NCBI RefSeq assembly: GCF_000745015.1
Contig: NZ_JQNA01000002.1
Coordinates: forward strand, 434,001 to 498,000
DNA: 64,000 nucleotides
Source: Burkholderia sp. 9120
GTDB lineage: Bacteria; Pseudomonadota; Gammaproteobacteria; Burkholderiales; Burkholderiaceae
Reading direction: 5' to 3'
A model generated the notes under the pieces. It was not told the origin of the DNA, did not search any database, and saw only the letters and a program-made list of their open reading frames with translations. This document shows, one piece after another, positions 8,626 through 17,748 of this stretch. Every line of letters begins with the position of its first letter. Position 1 is the stretch's first letter. Made by a program: the position numbers and the translations under genes.

Positions 8626-9189
8626 TCAACGCTTCGCGCTGACCGCCACTTCCGTACCGTCGTTCAGCGTCAGCGTTTTCGTGCTGCCGTTGACCGGCAT
8701 CGTGAAACGCAGAATCTGACTGACGCTCACGTCGTTCGGACACTTGAGCGTTTTGCCGCCGTTCGTCACCGTCTTGATGCCGTGCGGTGTCTGCGCCTGG
8801 AAGCTCAGTTGCACGCTCGCGGTGCCGTCGGCGGCGACCACCGGCGCGAAGCGGATCTGCGTCTGCCGGATCATCGCGCCGTTGGTATCGACCGGTAGCG
8901 ACGCGTAGTTCGGGCAGGCATCCGTGGCGGCGACCGGGCCGCCCGGCGGCACGGTTTTCCACGTGAAGTCGTCCGATTCGCCGGAGCGGATCGTGCGCGT
9001 TTCCTGGGAATTGCCGAACTGCTTCGACGTGACGCGCACCGTGTAACGGATCGGACCGTCGAGCGCGGATTGGGAGGTCACCGTGATCGGCGTGGCCGCG
9101 TGCGCCGCCGGCACGAACAGGCCGGGCGCGAGCGCGCAAGCGAGAGAAGCGACAACGGACACGGCGGAGAGTTTGAAGCTGGAGCTCAT
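8626..9189 (-). CDS. Secreted or periplasmic protein of unknown function
   Basis: 187 residues. A clear Sec signal peptide covers about 1-31, with cleavage probably after AAHAA. The mature part looks like a beta-rich domain with Thr/Ser-rich strands (ITVTSQSALDGPIRYTVRVT and KTLTLNDGTEVAVS near the C-terminus) and two cysteines (in ATDACPNYA and LKCPNDV) that could form a disulfide. The start at 9189 has a good GAGG site 7 bases upstream. I do not recognise an experimentally characterised family. It is transcribed alone, convergent with fetB. Confidence 0.75.
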   Translation of the reverse strand: MSSSFKLSAVSVVASLACALAPGLFVPAAHAATPITVTSQSALDGPIRYTVRVTSKQFGNSQETRTIRSGESDDFTWKTVPPGGPVAATDACPNYASLPVDTNGAMIRQTQIRFAPVVAADGTASVQLSFQAQTPHGIKTVTNGGKTLKCPNDVSVSQILRFTMPVNGSTKTLTLNDGTEVAVSAKR

Positions 9190-9503
9190 ACTATCACCTC
9201 GTTGTTGTGCCGCTGCGTGCCTGTTTCAGCGCGACTGCCGGGGCACCGCCCGGTGTGGGCCGTGCGGTGAGCGGGCCGGGGCTGGACTCGCCAGCCGGGT
9301 CGCGAGACACGCAACTGTTTTCGCATGATGCGTCACCAGTCTAACGCCTCGAGAGGCCGCGCGCGCTGCGCGGAGATCGGGTGTTACCCCGCTTGCGGCG
9401 CAGCGTTTTCTGCGCGTGTGAAGCGGAAAACGCGCGACGCCCGGCGCGCATCGCTGCGGCGCCGGCCTTGCATCGTCAAAGCGCTTTCAGCCGACGGCGC
9501 GCT
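9190..9503. other. Intergenic region without recognisable gene
   Basis: This 314-base gap lies between two leftward genes. Apart from the ribosome binding site of the secreted-protein gene and GC-rich sequence, I see no terminator, RNA or coding signal that I would defend. Confidence 0.4.
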
Positions 9504-10520
9504 TCAGAAACCCGTCAGCACCAGCTTGCCGATCGCGCGCCCCGCTTCGAGCAGTTGATGCGCACGGCGCAGATTCGCGGCATTGATCGTGCCGAGATCC
9601 TCGCCGACGGTCGTGCGCAACGCGCCCGCGTCGACCAGCCGCGCCACCTCGGTCAGCAGCTTATGCTGCTCGATCATGTCGGGCGTGCCGAACATCGAGC
9701 GGGTGAACATGAACTCCCAGTGGAACGCCGCGCTCTTCGCCTTCAGCAACTCGACCGGCACGGGCTTGCTGTTCTCGACGATCGTGCAGATGCCGCCTTG
9801 CGGTTTGAGCACTTCCGCCGCCGCCGGAAAATTCTTGTCGGTATCGTTGAACATCAGCACGTAGTCGACCTGATCGATGCCGAGCTTTTTCAGTTGCGCG
9901 GGAATATCGCCGAAATGATCGACGATGTGATCCGCGCCCAACTCCGTGGCCCATTTCGCCGATTCGGGACGCGATGCGGTCGCGATCACCTTCAGCTTCG
10001 CCAGTTGTTTGGCGAGTTGAATGCCGATCGAGCCGACCCCGCCCGCGCCGCCGAAAATCAGCACCGTGCGACCTTCGTCCGCGCCTTGCGGCGACACGCC
10101 GAGGCGGTCGAACAGCGCTTCCCACGCGGTGATCGCCGTCAGCGGCAGCGCGGCTGCGTGCGTGAAATCGAGCGATGCCGGCTTGTGCCCGACGATCCGC
10201 TCGTCGACCAGATGAAACTCGCTATTCGCGCCCGGCCGCGTGATGCTGCCCGCATAGAACACCGGATCGCCCACCTTGAACAGCGTGACCTCCGGGCCGA
10301 CCGCGACGACCGTGCCGGCCGCGTCCCAACCGAGAATGCGCGGTTCTTTTTCGACGTTGTCTTTCGGCGCGCGCACCTTGGCGTCGACCGGATTGACCGA
10401 AATGGCCTCGACCTTGACCAGCAGGTCGCGGCCGGTGGCGTCGGGTTTCGGAATGTCGAGGTCCACCAGGGCTTCGGCATTGTCGATCGGCAGATAACGG
10501 TAGAGACCAACGGCTTTCAT
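9504..10520 (-). CDS. Zinc-type alcohol dehydrogenase-like / quinone oxidoreductase family protein
   Basis: 338 residues of the medium-chain dehydrogenase/reductase fold. The N-terminal GroES-like part includes VKVEAISVNPVDAKVR and ILGWDAAGTVVAVG, and the nucleotide-binding part has FGGAGGVGSIGIQLAKQL. The zinc ligands of classical alcohol dehydrogenases are not obvious, so an NADPH-dependent quinone or enone reductase activity is more likely. It is divergently transcribed from a LysR regulator about 146 bases away, the usual arrangement for a LysR-controlled stress or aromatic-compound reductase. The substrate is unknown. Confidence 0.8.
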   Translation of the reverse strand: MKAVGLYRYLPIDNAEALVDLDIPKPDATGRDLLVKVEAISVNPVDAKVRAPKDNVEKEPRILGWDAAGTVVAVGPEVTLFKVGDPVFYAGSITRPGANSEFHLVDERIVGHKPASLDFTHAAALPLTAITAWEALFDRLGVSPQGADEGRTVLIFGGAGGVGSIGIQLAKQLAKLKVIATASRPESAKWATELGADHIVDHFGDIPAQLKKLGIDQVDYVLMFNDTDKNFPAAAEVLKPQGGICTIVENSKPVPVELLKAKSAAFHWEFMFTRSMFGTPDMIEQHKLLTEVARLVDAGALRTTVGEDLGTINAANLRRAHQLLEAGRAIGKLVLTGF

Positions 10521-10630
10521 ACAGACTCCTGTTCGTTCGGATGAGAGGAAGGATCGGTGACGCGGCGTCGCGCCATGTCGTCGATCCCATGAACGTCATC
10601 GTACGGCGATTCTTATTCGCGCAAAACCGG

Positions 10631-10663
10631 CATAATCTCTGAAACATCTTTTTGATTTTCAGA
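10631..10663. promoter_or_regulatory. -10-like box and LysR-type operator dyad
   Basis: CATAAT at 10631-10636 could be a -10 box for the LysR gene. An inverted repeat TCTGAAA (10638-10644) / TTTCAGA (10657-10663) with a 12-base AT-rich spacer lies just before the LysR start. Its position suggests an autoregulatory or divergent-promoter operator; this is inference. Confidence 0.45.
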
Positions 10664-10666
10664 AGA

Positions 10667-11620
10667 ATGACGCCTGCCAGCCCATTGCCCCGATCTTCGT
10701 CCGCCGAACGCGAGCGGCTCGACCTGCTCGACGTCGCGTTGTTCGTGCGCGCCGCGTTGCTCGCCAATGTGTCGGCGGCCGGCCGCGAGTTCGGCTTGTC
10801 GGCGGCGGTGGCCAGTTCGCGGATCGCGCAACTCGAAAAGCTGCTCGGCGCGCGATTGCTGCATCGGACCACCCGTCGCATCAGCCTCACGCAGGACGGT
10901 GAAGTCTTCATGACGCGCGCCGAAGCGCTGCTCGATGCCGCCGCGGCGGCGCGCGCGGCGGTTGGTCGCGGCCAGGCCGAGCCGCAGGGCCGGCTGCGGG
11001 TGTCGATGCCGTCGTCGTTCGGGCGCCAGCATGTGTCGCCGGTAATCAGCGAATTCTTGCGCCGCCATCCTGGCGTGAGCGTCGATTTGCGGCTGACCGA
11101 TCAACTGGTCGATCTGGTCGACGCCGGCATCGACGTGGCGATCCGGATCGGCGTGCTGAAGGATTCGTCGCTGGTGGCGCGTCGTCTCGCGGTGAACCGC
11201 CGGGTGCTGTGCGCGTCGCCCCGCTATCTTGCGGAGAGCGGCACGCCGCGTCATCCGTCGGATCTGCCGCAGCACGAATGCATGATCCTGTCGGACCAGC
11301 GCGACTGGGGATTCGTGACGCCAGCCGGGCCGCTCGACGTGCGCGTGAGCGGACGCCTCGTGACGGATAACGGCGAAGTGATCCGCGACGCGTTGCTCGC
11401 GGGCTTCGGCATCGCACTCAAATCGACGTGGGACGTGGCGCCCTATCTACGCAGCGGCGAACTGATCAGCGTGCTCGACAGTTATCCGCTCGCCGAGCAG
11501 GTGGCGATCTGGGCGGTGTATCCGAGCCGCGCTTTCGTGCCGCCCAAAACGCTCGCGTTTATCGAGTTTCTTGCCGGGCATTTCGGCGATCCGCCGTATT
11601 GGGATGCGGCGGACGCGTGA
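10667..11620 (+). CDS. LysR family transcriptional regulator
   Basis: 317 residues with the ATG at 10667; an upstream TTG at 10652 is less likely. The N-terminal winged helix-turn-helix is clear (VALFVRAALLANVSAAGREF, then SRIAQLEKLLGARLLHRTTR), followed by the LysR substrate-binding domain (GRLRVSMPSSFGRQHVSPVI, RIGVLKDSSLVARRL, GFGIALKSTWDVAPYL). It most likely controls the divergent oxidoreductase gene and itself through the dyad in the shared promoter region. The effector is unknown. Confidence 0.88.
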   Translation: MTPASPLPRSSSAERERLDLLDVALFVRAALLANVSAAGREFGLSAAVASSRIAQLEKLLGARLLHRTTRRISLTQDGEVFMTRAEALLDAAAAARAAVGRGQAEPQGRLRVSMPSSFGRQHVSPVISEFLRRHPGVSVDLRLTDQLVDLVDAGIDVAIRIGVLKDSSLVARRLAVNRRVLCASPRYLAESGTPRHPSDLPQHECMILSDQRDWGFVTPAGPLDVRVSGRLVTDNGEVIRDALLAGFGIALKSTWDVAPYLRSGELISVLDSYPLAEQVAIWAVYPSRAFVPPKTLAFIEFLAGHFGDPPYWDAADA

Positions 11621-11679
11621 GGTTTTTAGCGCGACGGCATGGTCGACGGTTGAGGCTCGGCGGTCGGCGGTCGGCCTCG

Positions 11680-11997
11680 TCAATGCTTGCCGCTGCCGCC
11701 GGTGCTTTTGCTCTTGCCTGTGCCTTTGCCATCGGAGTTGATGTCGGTGTGCGCGTCGTTCTGGGTCTTCTGCTGATACTCGTCGCCACCGCGACGGTCG
11801 GTGTCCTTCAGCCCGCGCTCCAGATCGCGATGCGCCTGCTTGCCGACATGGCGCGGACCGCCTTCATGTTGCGATTCCGGCTGCTGATCGGTTTCGTGCG
11901 GCAAGGGCGCGGACGCCTCCTGCATCGAACGGGGCTGTTTGTCGGCGTGCGGATCGGCCTTCCTGTCGCCGTCCGACGATTGCGGGGTGGTCTTCAT
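11680..11997 (-). CDS. Small disordered protein at the end of the ku-ligD operon
   Basis: 105 residues, extremely hydrophilic (Asp, Glu, Gln, His, Lys, Gly, Ser) and almost without aliphatic residues, so it should be intrinsically disordered. It ends in a Gly/Lys/Ser tail (GKGTGKSKSTGGSGKH). The ATG at 11997 has an excellent AAGGAG site 6 bases upstream, which supports a real gene. It starts 66 bases after the ligD stop on the same strand and is probably co-transcribed with ku and ligD. I do not recognise a characterised family; stress-related or DNA-associated roles are only guesses from context. Confidence 0.65.
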   Translation of the reverse strand: MKTTPQSSDGDRKADPHADKQPRSMQEASAPLPHETDQQPESQHEGGPRHVGKQAHRDLERGLKDTDRRGGDEYQQKTQNDAHTDINSDGKGTGKSKSTGGSGKH

Positions 11998-12063
11998 GGT
12001 TGACTCCTTGTTGATCGAACGAGGTGATGGGCTGGATTGCCGATCGTCGATTGCCGATTGTCG

Positions 12064-15036
12064 TTAACGCGCACCTTCCAGCCGTTTTTTCATGGCCGCG
12101 GTGAGGCGCTGACGCGTCTTTGCATAGTCGGCCCACGGATCGCGCTTGAGGTCCGCCAGCCGCTCGTGCAGGTTCTCGATGGACCATTGATCGCCGGCCG
12201 TGGTGGCGGCGACTTCGTCCCACGACAGCGGCACGGAAACGCCCAGGCCGGGCCGCGCGCGCGCCGAGAAGGCGGCCACCGTGCTGGAGCCGCGGTTGTT
12301 GCGCAGATAGTCGACGAAGATTTTCCCCTTGCGATTCTGCGCGCCCATCTTCGCGCTGAAATGCGTGGGCAACGTGGCCGCCATGTGCTGCGCGACGGCT
12401 TGCGAGAAGCCCTTCACGTCGTCCCAGCCGGCCTGCTTCGCGAGCGGCACGACCACGTGCAGCCCTTTGCCGCCGCTCGTCTTGCAGAACGACGCAAGGC
12501 CCAACTCTTCGAGCAGCGAACGGGTCAGATGCGCGGCCTCGATCATGCGCTGCCAGTCGAGCGATGTGTCCGGGTCGAGATCGAACACCATCCGGTCGGG
12601 CTTCTCGATGTTCGACACGACGGCATTCCATGTGTGGAATTCGACCGTGCCCATCTGGGCCGCGCCGATCAGCGCCTTGAGCGTGTCGACGGTGATCAGC
12701 GGCGGATGGCCGGGGTCGAGGCCGGGATGCTGCTCGACGTTCGGAATCGACAGTTTCTGACTATGCTTCTGAAAAAACAATTCGCCGCCGATGTCCTCGG
12801 GCGCCCGCACCAGCGAGACCGGCCGGCCTTTCAGATGCGGCAGCATCCAGTCGGCGATGGATTCGTAGTAGCGCACGAGGTCGATTTTGTGCGTGCCGGT
12901 GCTTTTGTCGATCACGCGGTCGGGGTGCGAGACGCGCACGTTGGCGACTTCGGTGGGGGATGCTGTGGGTCTGGCTGATTTGGCGGTGACGGGCTTTGTC
13001 GCGCGTTTTGTTGCGGTGGCTGGCGTGGTGGATTTTGCGGTGGGTCTTTTCGACGACGCGGATTCCTTCGTTGCGCTTTTCGGCGCAGTAGTCTTCGTCG
13101 TCGCGGTTTTTGTCGCAGCGGTTTTTGTCGCGGCAGTTCTAGCTGCAGTCGTATTCCTCGCACCGCGCTTCTTCGGCGCAGCGTCGGACGCGGTATCGGT
13201 TTGTTCCTGCACGTCGGCTCCTTGACGGGGGGCTTCCTTGACGATCTGGCGCGCCGGTTTGTCGTTGCGCAAACTCACGAACGACGCCTGCCGCACGATG
13301 CCATCGCCAGTCCATTCGGCGAAGTTGCACTCGGCGACGAGCACCGGCTCGATCCAATGGACCGGCGTGCGGCTGCGCTCGCGCGGCGCTGAGGCAAACG
13401 GCATGCGTTGCGTCTCGTGAGCATCGAGCTGCTTCTTGAGCGAGCGCAGCAGCGCGGCGTCGAAGCCGGTGCCGACGCGTCCCGCGTAGCGCAATTGACC
13501 GTTGCCGTCGTAGACGCCGAGCAGCAGCGCACCGAACGCCGCGCGGCTACCGGCCGGCTCCGAGTAGCCGCCGATCACGAACTCCTGGCGTCGCCGGCAC
13601 TTCAGCTTGATCCACGACGACGAGCGCCCCGACAGATAACCGCTGTCGCGTCGCTTGCCGATGATGCCTTCGAGCGCCATATCGCAGGCGCTTTTCAGCA
13701 GATCGTCGGCGCTGAATTCGAAATCGTTCGAAAAGCGCAGCACGGAGTCGTCGACGTCCTCAAGCAGCGCACGCAGGATGGCGCGGCGCTGTTCGAGCGG
13801 CACGCCGCGCAAGTCGAAGCCGTTCAGGAAAGGCAGATCGAAAAGATAGACGACGATGTCCTGCGGGCGATTCGCGTCGAACGCGTTTTGCAGCGCCTGG
13901 AAGCTCGGCACGCCGTGTTCGTCGAGCACGACCGCTTCGCCGTCGAGCCACGCGCTGTCCACGCCGAGCCGCTCCAACGCCTTGACCTGCTTGCTGAACT
14001 TCGCGGTCCAGTCATTGCCGGCACGGGTGAATAGCTTGATCCTGGCGGTTTTGGCTGTTGAGTCGATGCGGGTCAGGATGCGGTAACCGTCGAACTTGAT
14101 TTCGTACGACCACGCGTCGCCCGGCGGAGCGCTGTCGATGAGTGTTGCCAGTTGCGGCTTGAGGGTGGCGGGCAAGCGGGCTTTGAGCGCGCCTTCTATC
14201 GACGGTGATTGGGCAAGCTCACGCAGCGACTGGGCCGTACGTGTCGCGACGATGTCGGGGCGGTTGCTGCGGTCTTTTTTTGCGGGGCGAGTGTGGGAAT
14301 GAGCGACGGAGCCCTTGTCGGAGCCCTTGACTGAGTCCTTGCCGGGCTTGTCGTCGAGATCCTTGCCTGCACCCCGCTCTGCCCGCTTCGGCGTGGCGCG
14401 GCTTCGCGCCGCCGTCTTCGCTCCTTTACCCCGCGAAGAAGCACTGTCGCCCAGCACACTCCCCGGCCGCGCCATCAGCACGTCGTACTCGCTTTCCTCG
14501 CGCGCTTCGTCGTCGCGCTCCTTGATCAACAGCCACTGCTCCTTGTCGCCGCTGCCGCGCATGTGGCTGCGCACGAGCGTCCAGCCGCCGTGCAGCTTGT
14601 CACCATCGAGCCTGAACTTGAGCTTGCCCGCCTCGTAGGATCGAACTGCCTCCTTCGTGCCGCCAAGCGGCTCCCACGTGCCACGATCCCAAACGATCAC
14701 TGTCCCCGCGCCATAATTGCCCGGCGGAATCTCCCCTTCGAACGAACCGTACTCGACCGGATGATCCTCGACATGCACCGCAAGCCGCTTCACCGACGGA
14801 TCGAGACTCGGCCCTTTCGGCACGGCCCACGACAGCAGCGTACCGTTCAGTTCGAGCCGAAAATCGTAATGCAGACGACGAGCGTGATGCTCCTGGATCA
14901 CGTACGACAAGGCGTGGTCCACGTCGCGCGACGCACTTTTCCGTGCGGTTTTCTTGCCGCCGACGCGCACGCCCGAAGGCTCCGGCGTTTCGTCGAAACG
15001 TCGCTTGCGGGTGTAGAGATCGAGTCGGTCGGTCAT
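12064..15036 (-). CDS. ligD: Multidomain DNA ligase D (NHEJ)
   Basis: 990 residues in the order phosphoesterase - ligase - polymerase. The 3'-phosphoesterase domain (about 35-190) contains HHARRLHYDFRLEL and DHPVEYGSFEGEIPPGNYGAG. The ATP-dependent ligase domain (about 285-600) has the adenylated Lys314 in YEIKFDGYR. An 80-residue Thr/Ala/Lys-rich linker (about 615-695) leads to the primase-like polymerase domain (about 700-985), with metal-binding Asp819 and Asp821 in FDLDPD and KTSGGKGLH at 852-860. The enzyme processes and seals double-strand breaks with Ku, encoded just upstream. I chose the ATG at 15036; upstream in-frame sequence overlaps ku and is not LigD-like. Confidence 0.93.
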   Translation of the reverse strand: MTDRLDLYTRKRRFDETPEPSGVRVGGKKTARKSASRDVDHALSYVIQEHHARRLHYDFRLELNGTLLSWAVPKGPSLDPSVKRLAVHVEDHPVEYGSFEGEIPPGNYGAGTVIVWDRGTWEPLGGTKEAVRSYEAGKLKFRLDGDKLHGGWTLVRSHMRGSGDKEQWLLIKERDDEAREESEYDVLMARPGSVLGDSASSRGKGAKTAARSRATPKRAERGAGKDLDDKPGKDSVKGSDKGSVAHSHTRPAKKDRSNRPDIVATRTAQSLRELAQSPSIEGALKARLPATLKPQLATLIDSAPPGDAWSYEIKFDGYRILTRIDSTAKTARIKLFTRAGNDWTAKFSKQVKALERLGVDSAWLDGEAVVLDEHGVPSFQALQNAFDANRPQDIVVYLFDLPFLNGFDLRGVPLEQRRAILRALLEDVDDSVLRFSNDFEFSADDLLKSACDMALEGIIGKRRDSGYLSGRSSSWIKLKCRRRQEFVIGGYSEPAGSRAAFGALLLGVYDGNGQLRYAGRVGTGFDAALLRSLKKQLDAHETQRMPFASAPRERSRTPVHWIEPVLVAECNFAEWTGDGIVRQASFVSLRNDKPARQIVKEAPRQGADVQEQTDTASDAAPKKRGARNTTAARTAATKTAATKTATTKTTAPKSATKESASSKRPTAKSTTPATATKRATKPVTAKSARPTASPTEVANVRVSHPDRVIDKSTGTHKIDLVRYYESIADWMLPHLKGRPVSLVRAPEDIGGELFFQKHSQKLSIPNVEQHPGLDPGHPPLITVDTLKALIGAAQMGTVEFHTWNAVVSNIEKPDRMVFDLDPDTSLDWQRMIEAAHLTRSLLEELGLASFCKTSGGKGLHVVVPLAKQAGWDDVKGFSQAVAQHMAATLPTHFSAKMGAQNRKGKIFVDYLRNNRGSSTVAAFSARARPGLGVSVPLSWDEVAATTAGDQWSIENLHERLADLKRDPWADYAKTRQRLTAAMKKRLEGAR

Positions 15037-15097
15037 GGCGGTGACGTCGTCGCGGATTGGAAGAGTGTGGGCTGTCTGTCGCGCGTGGGGCGGGTCG

Positions 15098-16162
15098 TCA
15101 AGCGGCCGCGCGGCGTTTACGCGCTGCCGGTGCGGATGTTGATGCGGCCTTTGACTTCTTCGCTGACTTTGATGCGGCACGGCTTGCGTCGCCGGCACTG
15201 CTGGTCCGACTGCGCGTCGTGCTCGCCGCACCGGCTCCGCGCGTCGAACGAGGTTTTTTGCGAGCCGGGGCGCTCGCTTCGGCATCCGCCTCGTCGCCCG
15301 TATCGCCTGCGTCGTCTTCATCGGCGGCGGCACGCTTGCGGCCGCCGGTCGCCGGCTTGCCTTTGCCGCGTCCCAGACTGCGTTTGAGCAGATCGGACAG
15401 ATCGAGAATATCGGCCGAGCGACGCGACTCGCGCGGCGTTTCGACTTCAGTGATCTCCTCGGTCTTACCCGCCCGGATCTTGCGATCGACCAGCGACATG
15501 ATGTCGTCGTGGAACGTGTCGTGATAGTTCGACGGGTCCCAGGCGTCGCTCATGTCCTCGATCAGCTTTTTCGCCATGTCGAGTTCGCGCGTGCTCACGC
15601 CGGCGGCTTTCATGCCGTCGGCCGGCAGCTTGAATTCGTCGAAGTCGCGCACCTCGGCGGCCCAGCGCAGCGTATTGAGCGCCAGCACGGGCCCGACGGG
15701 AATCAGCGCGGCAAGATGCTGTTTGTTGTGAAGTACGACGTTCGCCACGCCGATCTTGCCGGTCGCCTTCATCGCTTCGCGCAGCAGCGCGTAGACCTTT
15801 TCACCCTTGCGGTCCGGCGTCAGGAAGTAGGGCGTGTCGAGATAGAGGAACGAGATGGCCGGCGCGTCGACGAAAGCGAGAATATCGACCGTCTGTGTCG
15901 ACTCGGGATTCGCCGAGCGAATCTCGTCGTCCGACAGCACGACGTACTTGTCCTTCTCGTATTCGAAGCCGCGCACGATGTTCTCGCGCGTCACGTCTTT
16001 GCCGGTGCGCTTATTGATCTGCTTGTAGCCGATCGGGTCGATCGTGCGTTTGTCCAGCAGATTGAAACCGACTTTCTCCGACTGCGTCGCCGGATACAAC
16101 TGCACCGGCACGTGGACGAGGCCGAAGCTGATTGCGCCCTTCCAGATCATGTGTGCCATCAT
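15098..16162 (-). CDS. ku: Non-homologous end-joining protein Ku
   Basis: 354 residues. The Ku core begins at the N-terminus (MIWKGAISFGLVHVPVQLYPAT) and extends to about residue 265, covering the DNA-encircling beta-barrel (RGFEYEKDKYVVLSDDEI, FLYLDTPYFLTPDRKGEKVY). The C-terminal 85-90 residues are Lys/Ala/Ser/Arg-rich and probably disordered, as in other bacterial Ku proteins where such tails affect DNA binding and LigD recruitment. The stop lies 61 bases before ligD on the same strand. Two tandem ATGs (16162, 16159) could both serve as start. Confidence 0.93.
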   Translation of the reverse strand: MMAHMIWKGAISFGLVHVPVQLYPATQSEKVGFNLLDKRTIDPIGYKQINKRTGKDVTRENIVRGFEYEKDKYVVLSDDEIRSANPESTQTVDILAFVDAPAISFLYLDTPYFLTPDRKGEKVYALLREAMKATGKIGVANVVLHNKQHLAALIPVGPVLALNTLRWAAEVRDFDEFKLPADGMKAAGVSTRELDMAKKLIEDMSDAWDPSNYHDTFHDDIMSLVDRKIRAGKTEEITEVETPRESRRSADILDLSDLLKRSLGRGKGKPATGGRKRAAADEDDAGDTGDEADAEASAPARKKPRSTRGAGAASTTRSRTSSAGDASRAASKSAKKSKAASTSAPAARKRRAAA

Positions 16163-16300
16163 CCGCTCCGTTGGCCCGAGAGCTTAGGTGAAGCAGATGG
16201 CGTGCCACGGGGTGACGCTGCGGATCGGCGCGCAGCGCGGTGATGCGGCGCTGACTGCGTCGAGACGCGGGTTGTAAGTCTTGCGTCAGACTGGCAAAAG

Positions 16301-16498
16301 CTACGGAGCCGGGTTCCGCTATGCAGCTCGGCGCTACCCTACGAAGCGGGCCGCCGCGCCAAGAAACCCGCCGCTACTGTACAAAGCTAGCCTTCGCTCT
16401 ACGAAGCCAACCTCTGTGCTACGAAGTCGGCCGCCTCGCCAAGAAACCCGCCGCTGCGCTACAAAGTCGGCCGCCTTGCCAAGAAACCGGCCGCTGCG
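16301..16498. repeat. 40-bp tandem repeat tract between ku and P450 genes
   Basis: Four consecutive units of exactly 40 bases begin at 16339, 16379, 16419 and 16459. Units 3 and 4 match at 37 of 40 positions and units 1 and 3 at 34 of 40. Unit 2 is made of two 20-base half-units that each resemble the first half of the others (CTACGAAG...). A weaker copy begins at 16301. Since 40 is not a multiple of three, the array does not preserve a reading frame and is not coding. It fills most of the 356-base gap 16163-16518, and nothing else is recognisable there apart from the ku upstream region. Confidence 0.8.
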
Positions 16499-16518
16499 CT
16501 CCAAGCCACCGGCCGCGC

Positions 16519-17748
16519 CTACAGCGCCACCGGCACCGCGGCGAAGCCTCGAAACCGCACACGCCCGCCGCGCGTCGGCTCACCGTCCAGCCGGTAATCC
16601 GGAAACCGCTGCACAAACCGGCCGATCGCAATCCGCGCCTCCAGCCGTGCGAGCGACAACCCCGCGCACTGATGAATGCCGAAGCCGAACGCGAGATGCC
16701 GGTTCGGCGTGCGACGAATATCGAACCGGTCCGGCTCCGCGAATTGCTCAGGATCGCGATTGGCCGCGCCGATGCACAACGTGAGCGGCGTGCCGCGCGC
16801 GACCGCGAAGCCGCCGATCTCGGTGTCGACCGTCGCCATCCGGTTGCCCAACTGATTCGAACTTTCGAAGCGCAAACATTCCTCGACCGCGGACTCGATC
16901 AGCGACGGCTCGGCCAACAAAGCGCCGCGCGCCTCAGGCCACTCGGTAAGCGTGACGAGGCCGTTGCCGATCAGGTTGGTGGTCGTCTCATGCCCGGCGT
17001 TCAGAATGAAAATGCAGTTCTGCAGGAGTTCCATCTCCGACAACTGCTCGCCACCCTCTTCGCCCTGAATCAGACGCGTCAGCACGTCGTGCTGCGGGTC
17101 GCCCGGCTCGCGCCGCCGCCGCGCGACCAGATCGCGCAAATAGGCGACGAATTCGCTCACCGCGCGATTGCCCCGCTCGAGTTGGGTGTCGGTCAGCGAC
17201 GGTTCGAGCGCGCCGAGTATCGCAAGCGACCAGTCGCGCAACGGCTCGCGCTCAGCGTGCGGCACGTCGAGCAGGTTACCGATAATCTCGACCGGAATCG
17301 CCGATGCAAACGCGCCAATCAGATCAAGGCGCCCGCGTTCGGCGGCCGCGTCGAGCAGACCATCGACGAGACGGACCAGCCCCGGTTCCATTGCCGCGAT
17401 CGCGCGCGCCGTCAACGCCCCCGCGATCAGTTTGCGCACGCGCGTATGACGGGGCGGATCGTTGAAAACCAGACTCGTTGTGTGATGCGCGTAGAGCGGC
17501 GAGTCGCCGTACTTCGGTTTGAATTCGACGGTCTTGTCGGAGCTGAAGGTTTTCGGATCGCGATAGACGGCCTGGACGTCACGAAACCTTGTCAGAAACA
17601 AGGAGCCGTCGGGCATGCGGCGGATCGGTTCGTGTGTGCGTAGCGCGTGGTAGACCGGATAGGGGTCGGCGTAGAACGCAGGGTTCAGATGGCGCAGATC
17701 GAACTCGCGCGCGAGGGTGGATGGATCGCTGGCGGTCGCCGGGGGCAT
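16519..17748 (-). CDS. Cytochrome P450
   Basis: 409 residues, normal length for a soluble bacterial class I P450. The I-helix oxygen-activation motif is NAGHETTT, the K-helix ExxR lies in ECLRFES, and the haem-binding loop is FGFGIHQCAGLSLAR with the cysteine ligand at residue 361. It should be a cytoplasmic monooxygenase that needs a separate ferredoxin and reductase; neither is encoded nearby, so the substrate cannot be inferred. The start ATG at 17748 has a GGAGA site. It is divergent from serB and separated from ku by the 40-bp repeat tract. Confidence 0.92.
   Translation of the reverse strand: MPPATASDPSTLAREFDLRHLNPAFYADPYPVYHALRTHEPIRRMPDGSLFLTRFRDVQAVYRDPKTFSSDKTVEFKPKYGDSPLYAHHTTSLVFNDPPRHTRVRKLIAGALTARAIAAMEPGLVRLVDGLLDAAAERGRLDLIGAFASAIPVEIIGNLLDVPHAEREPLRDWSLAILGALEPSLTDTQLERGNRAVSEFVAYLRDLVARRRREPGDPQHDVLTRLIQGEEGGEQLSEMELLQNCIFILNAGHETTTNLIGNGLVTLTEWPEARGALLAEPSLIESAVEECLRFESSNQLGNRMATVDTEIGGFAVARGTPLTLCIGAANRDPEQFAEPDRFDIRRTPNRHLAFGFGIHQCAGLSLARLEARIAIGRFVQRFPDYRLDGEPTRGGRVRFRGFAAVPVAL

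Noticed and set aside
8494..16498. Possible CRISPR arrays at the tandem repeats
   Set aside because: Units are directly adjacent without unique spacers, and no cas genes are present.
16321..17643. 440-codon plus-strand ORF through the 40-bp repeats and P450
   Set aside because: The repeat period breaks the frame, and the remainder is antisense to a complete P450.
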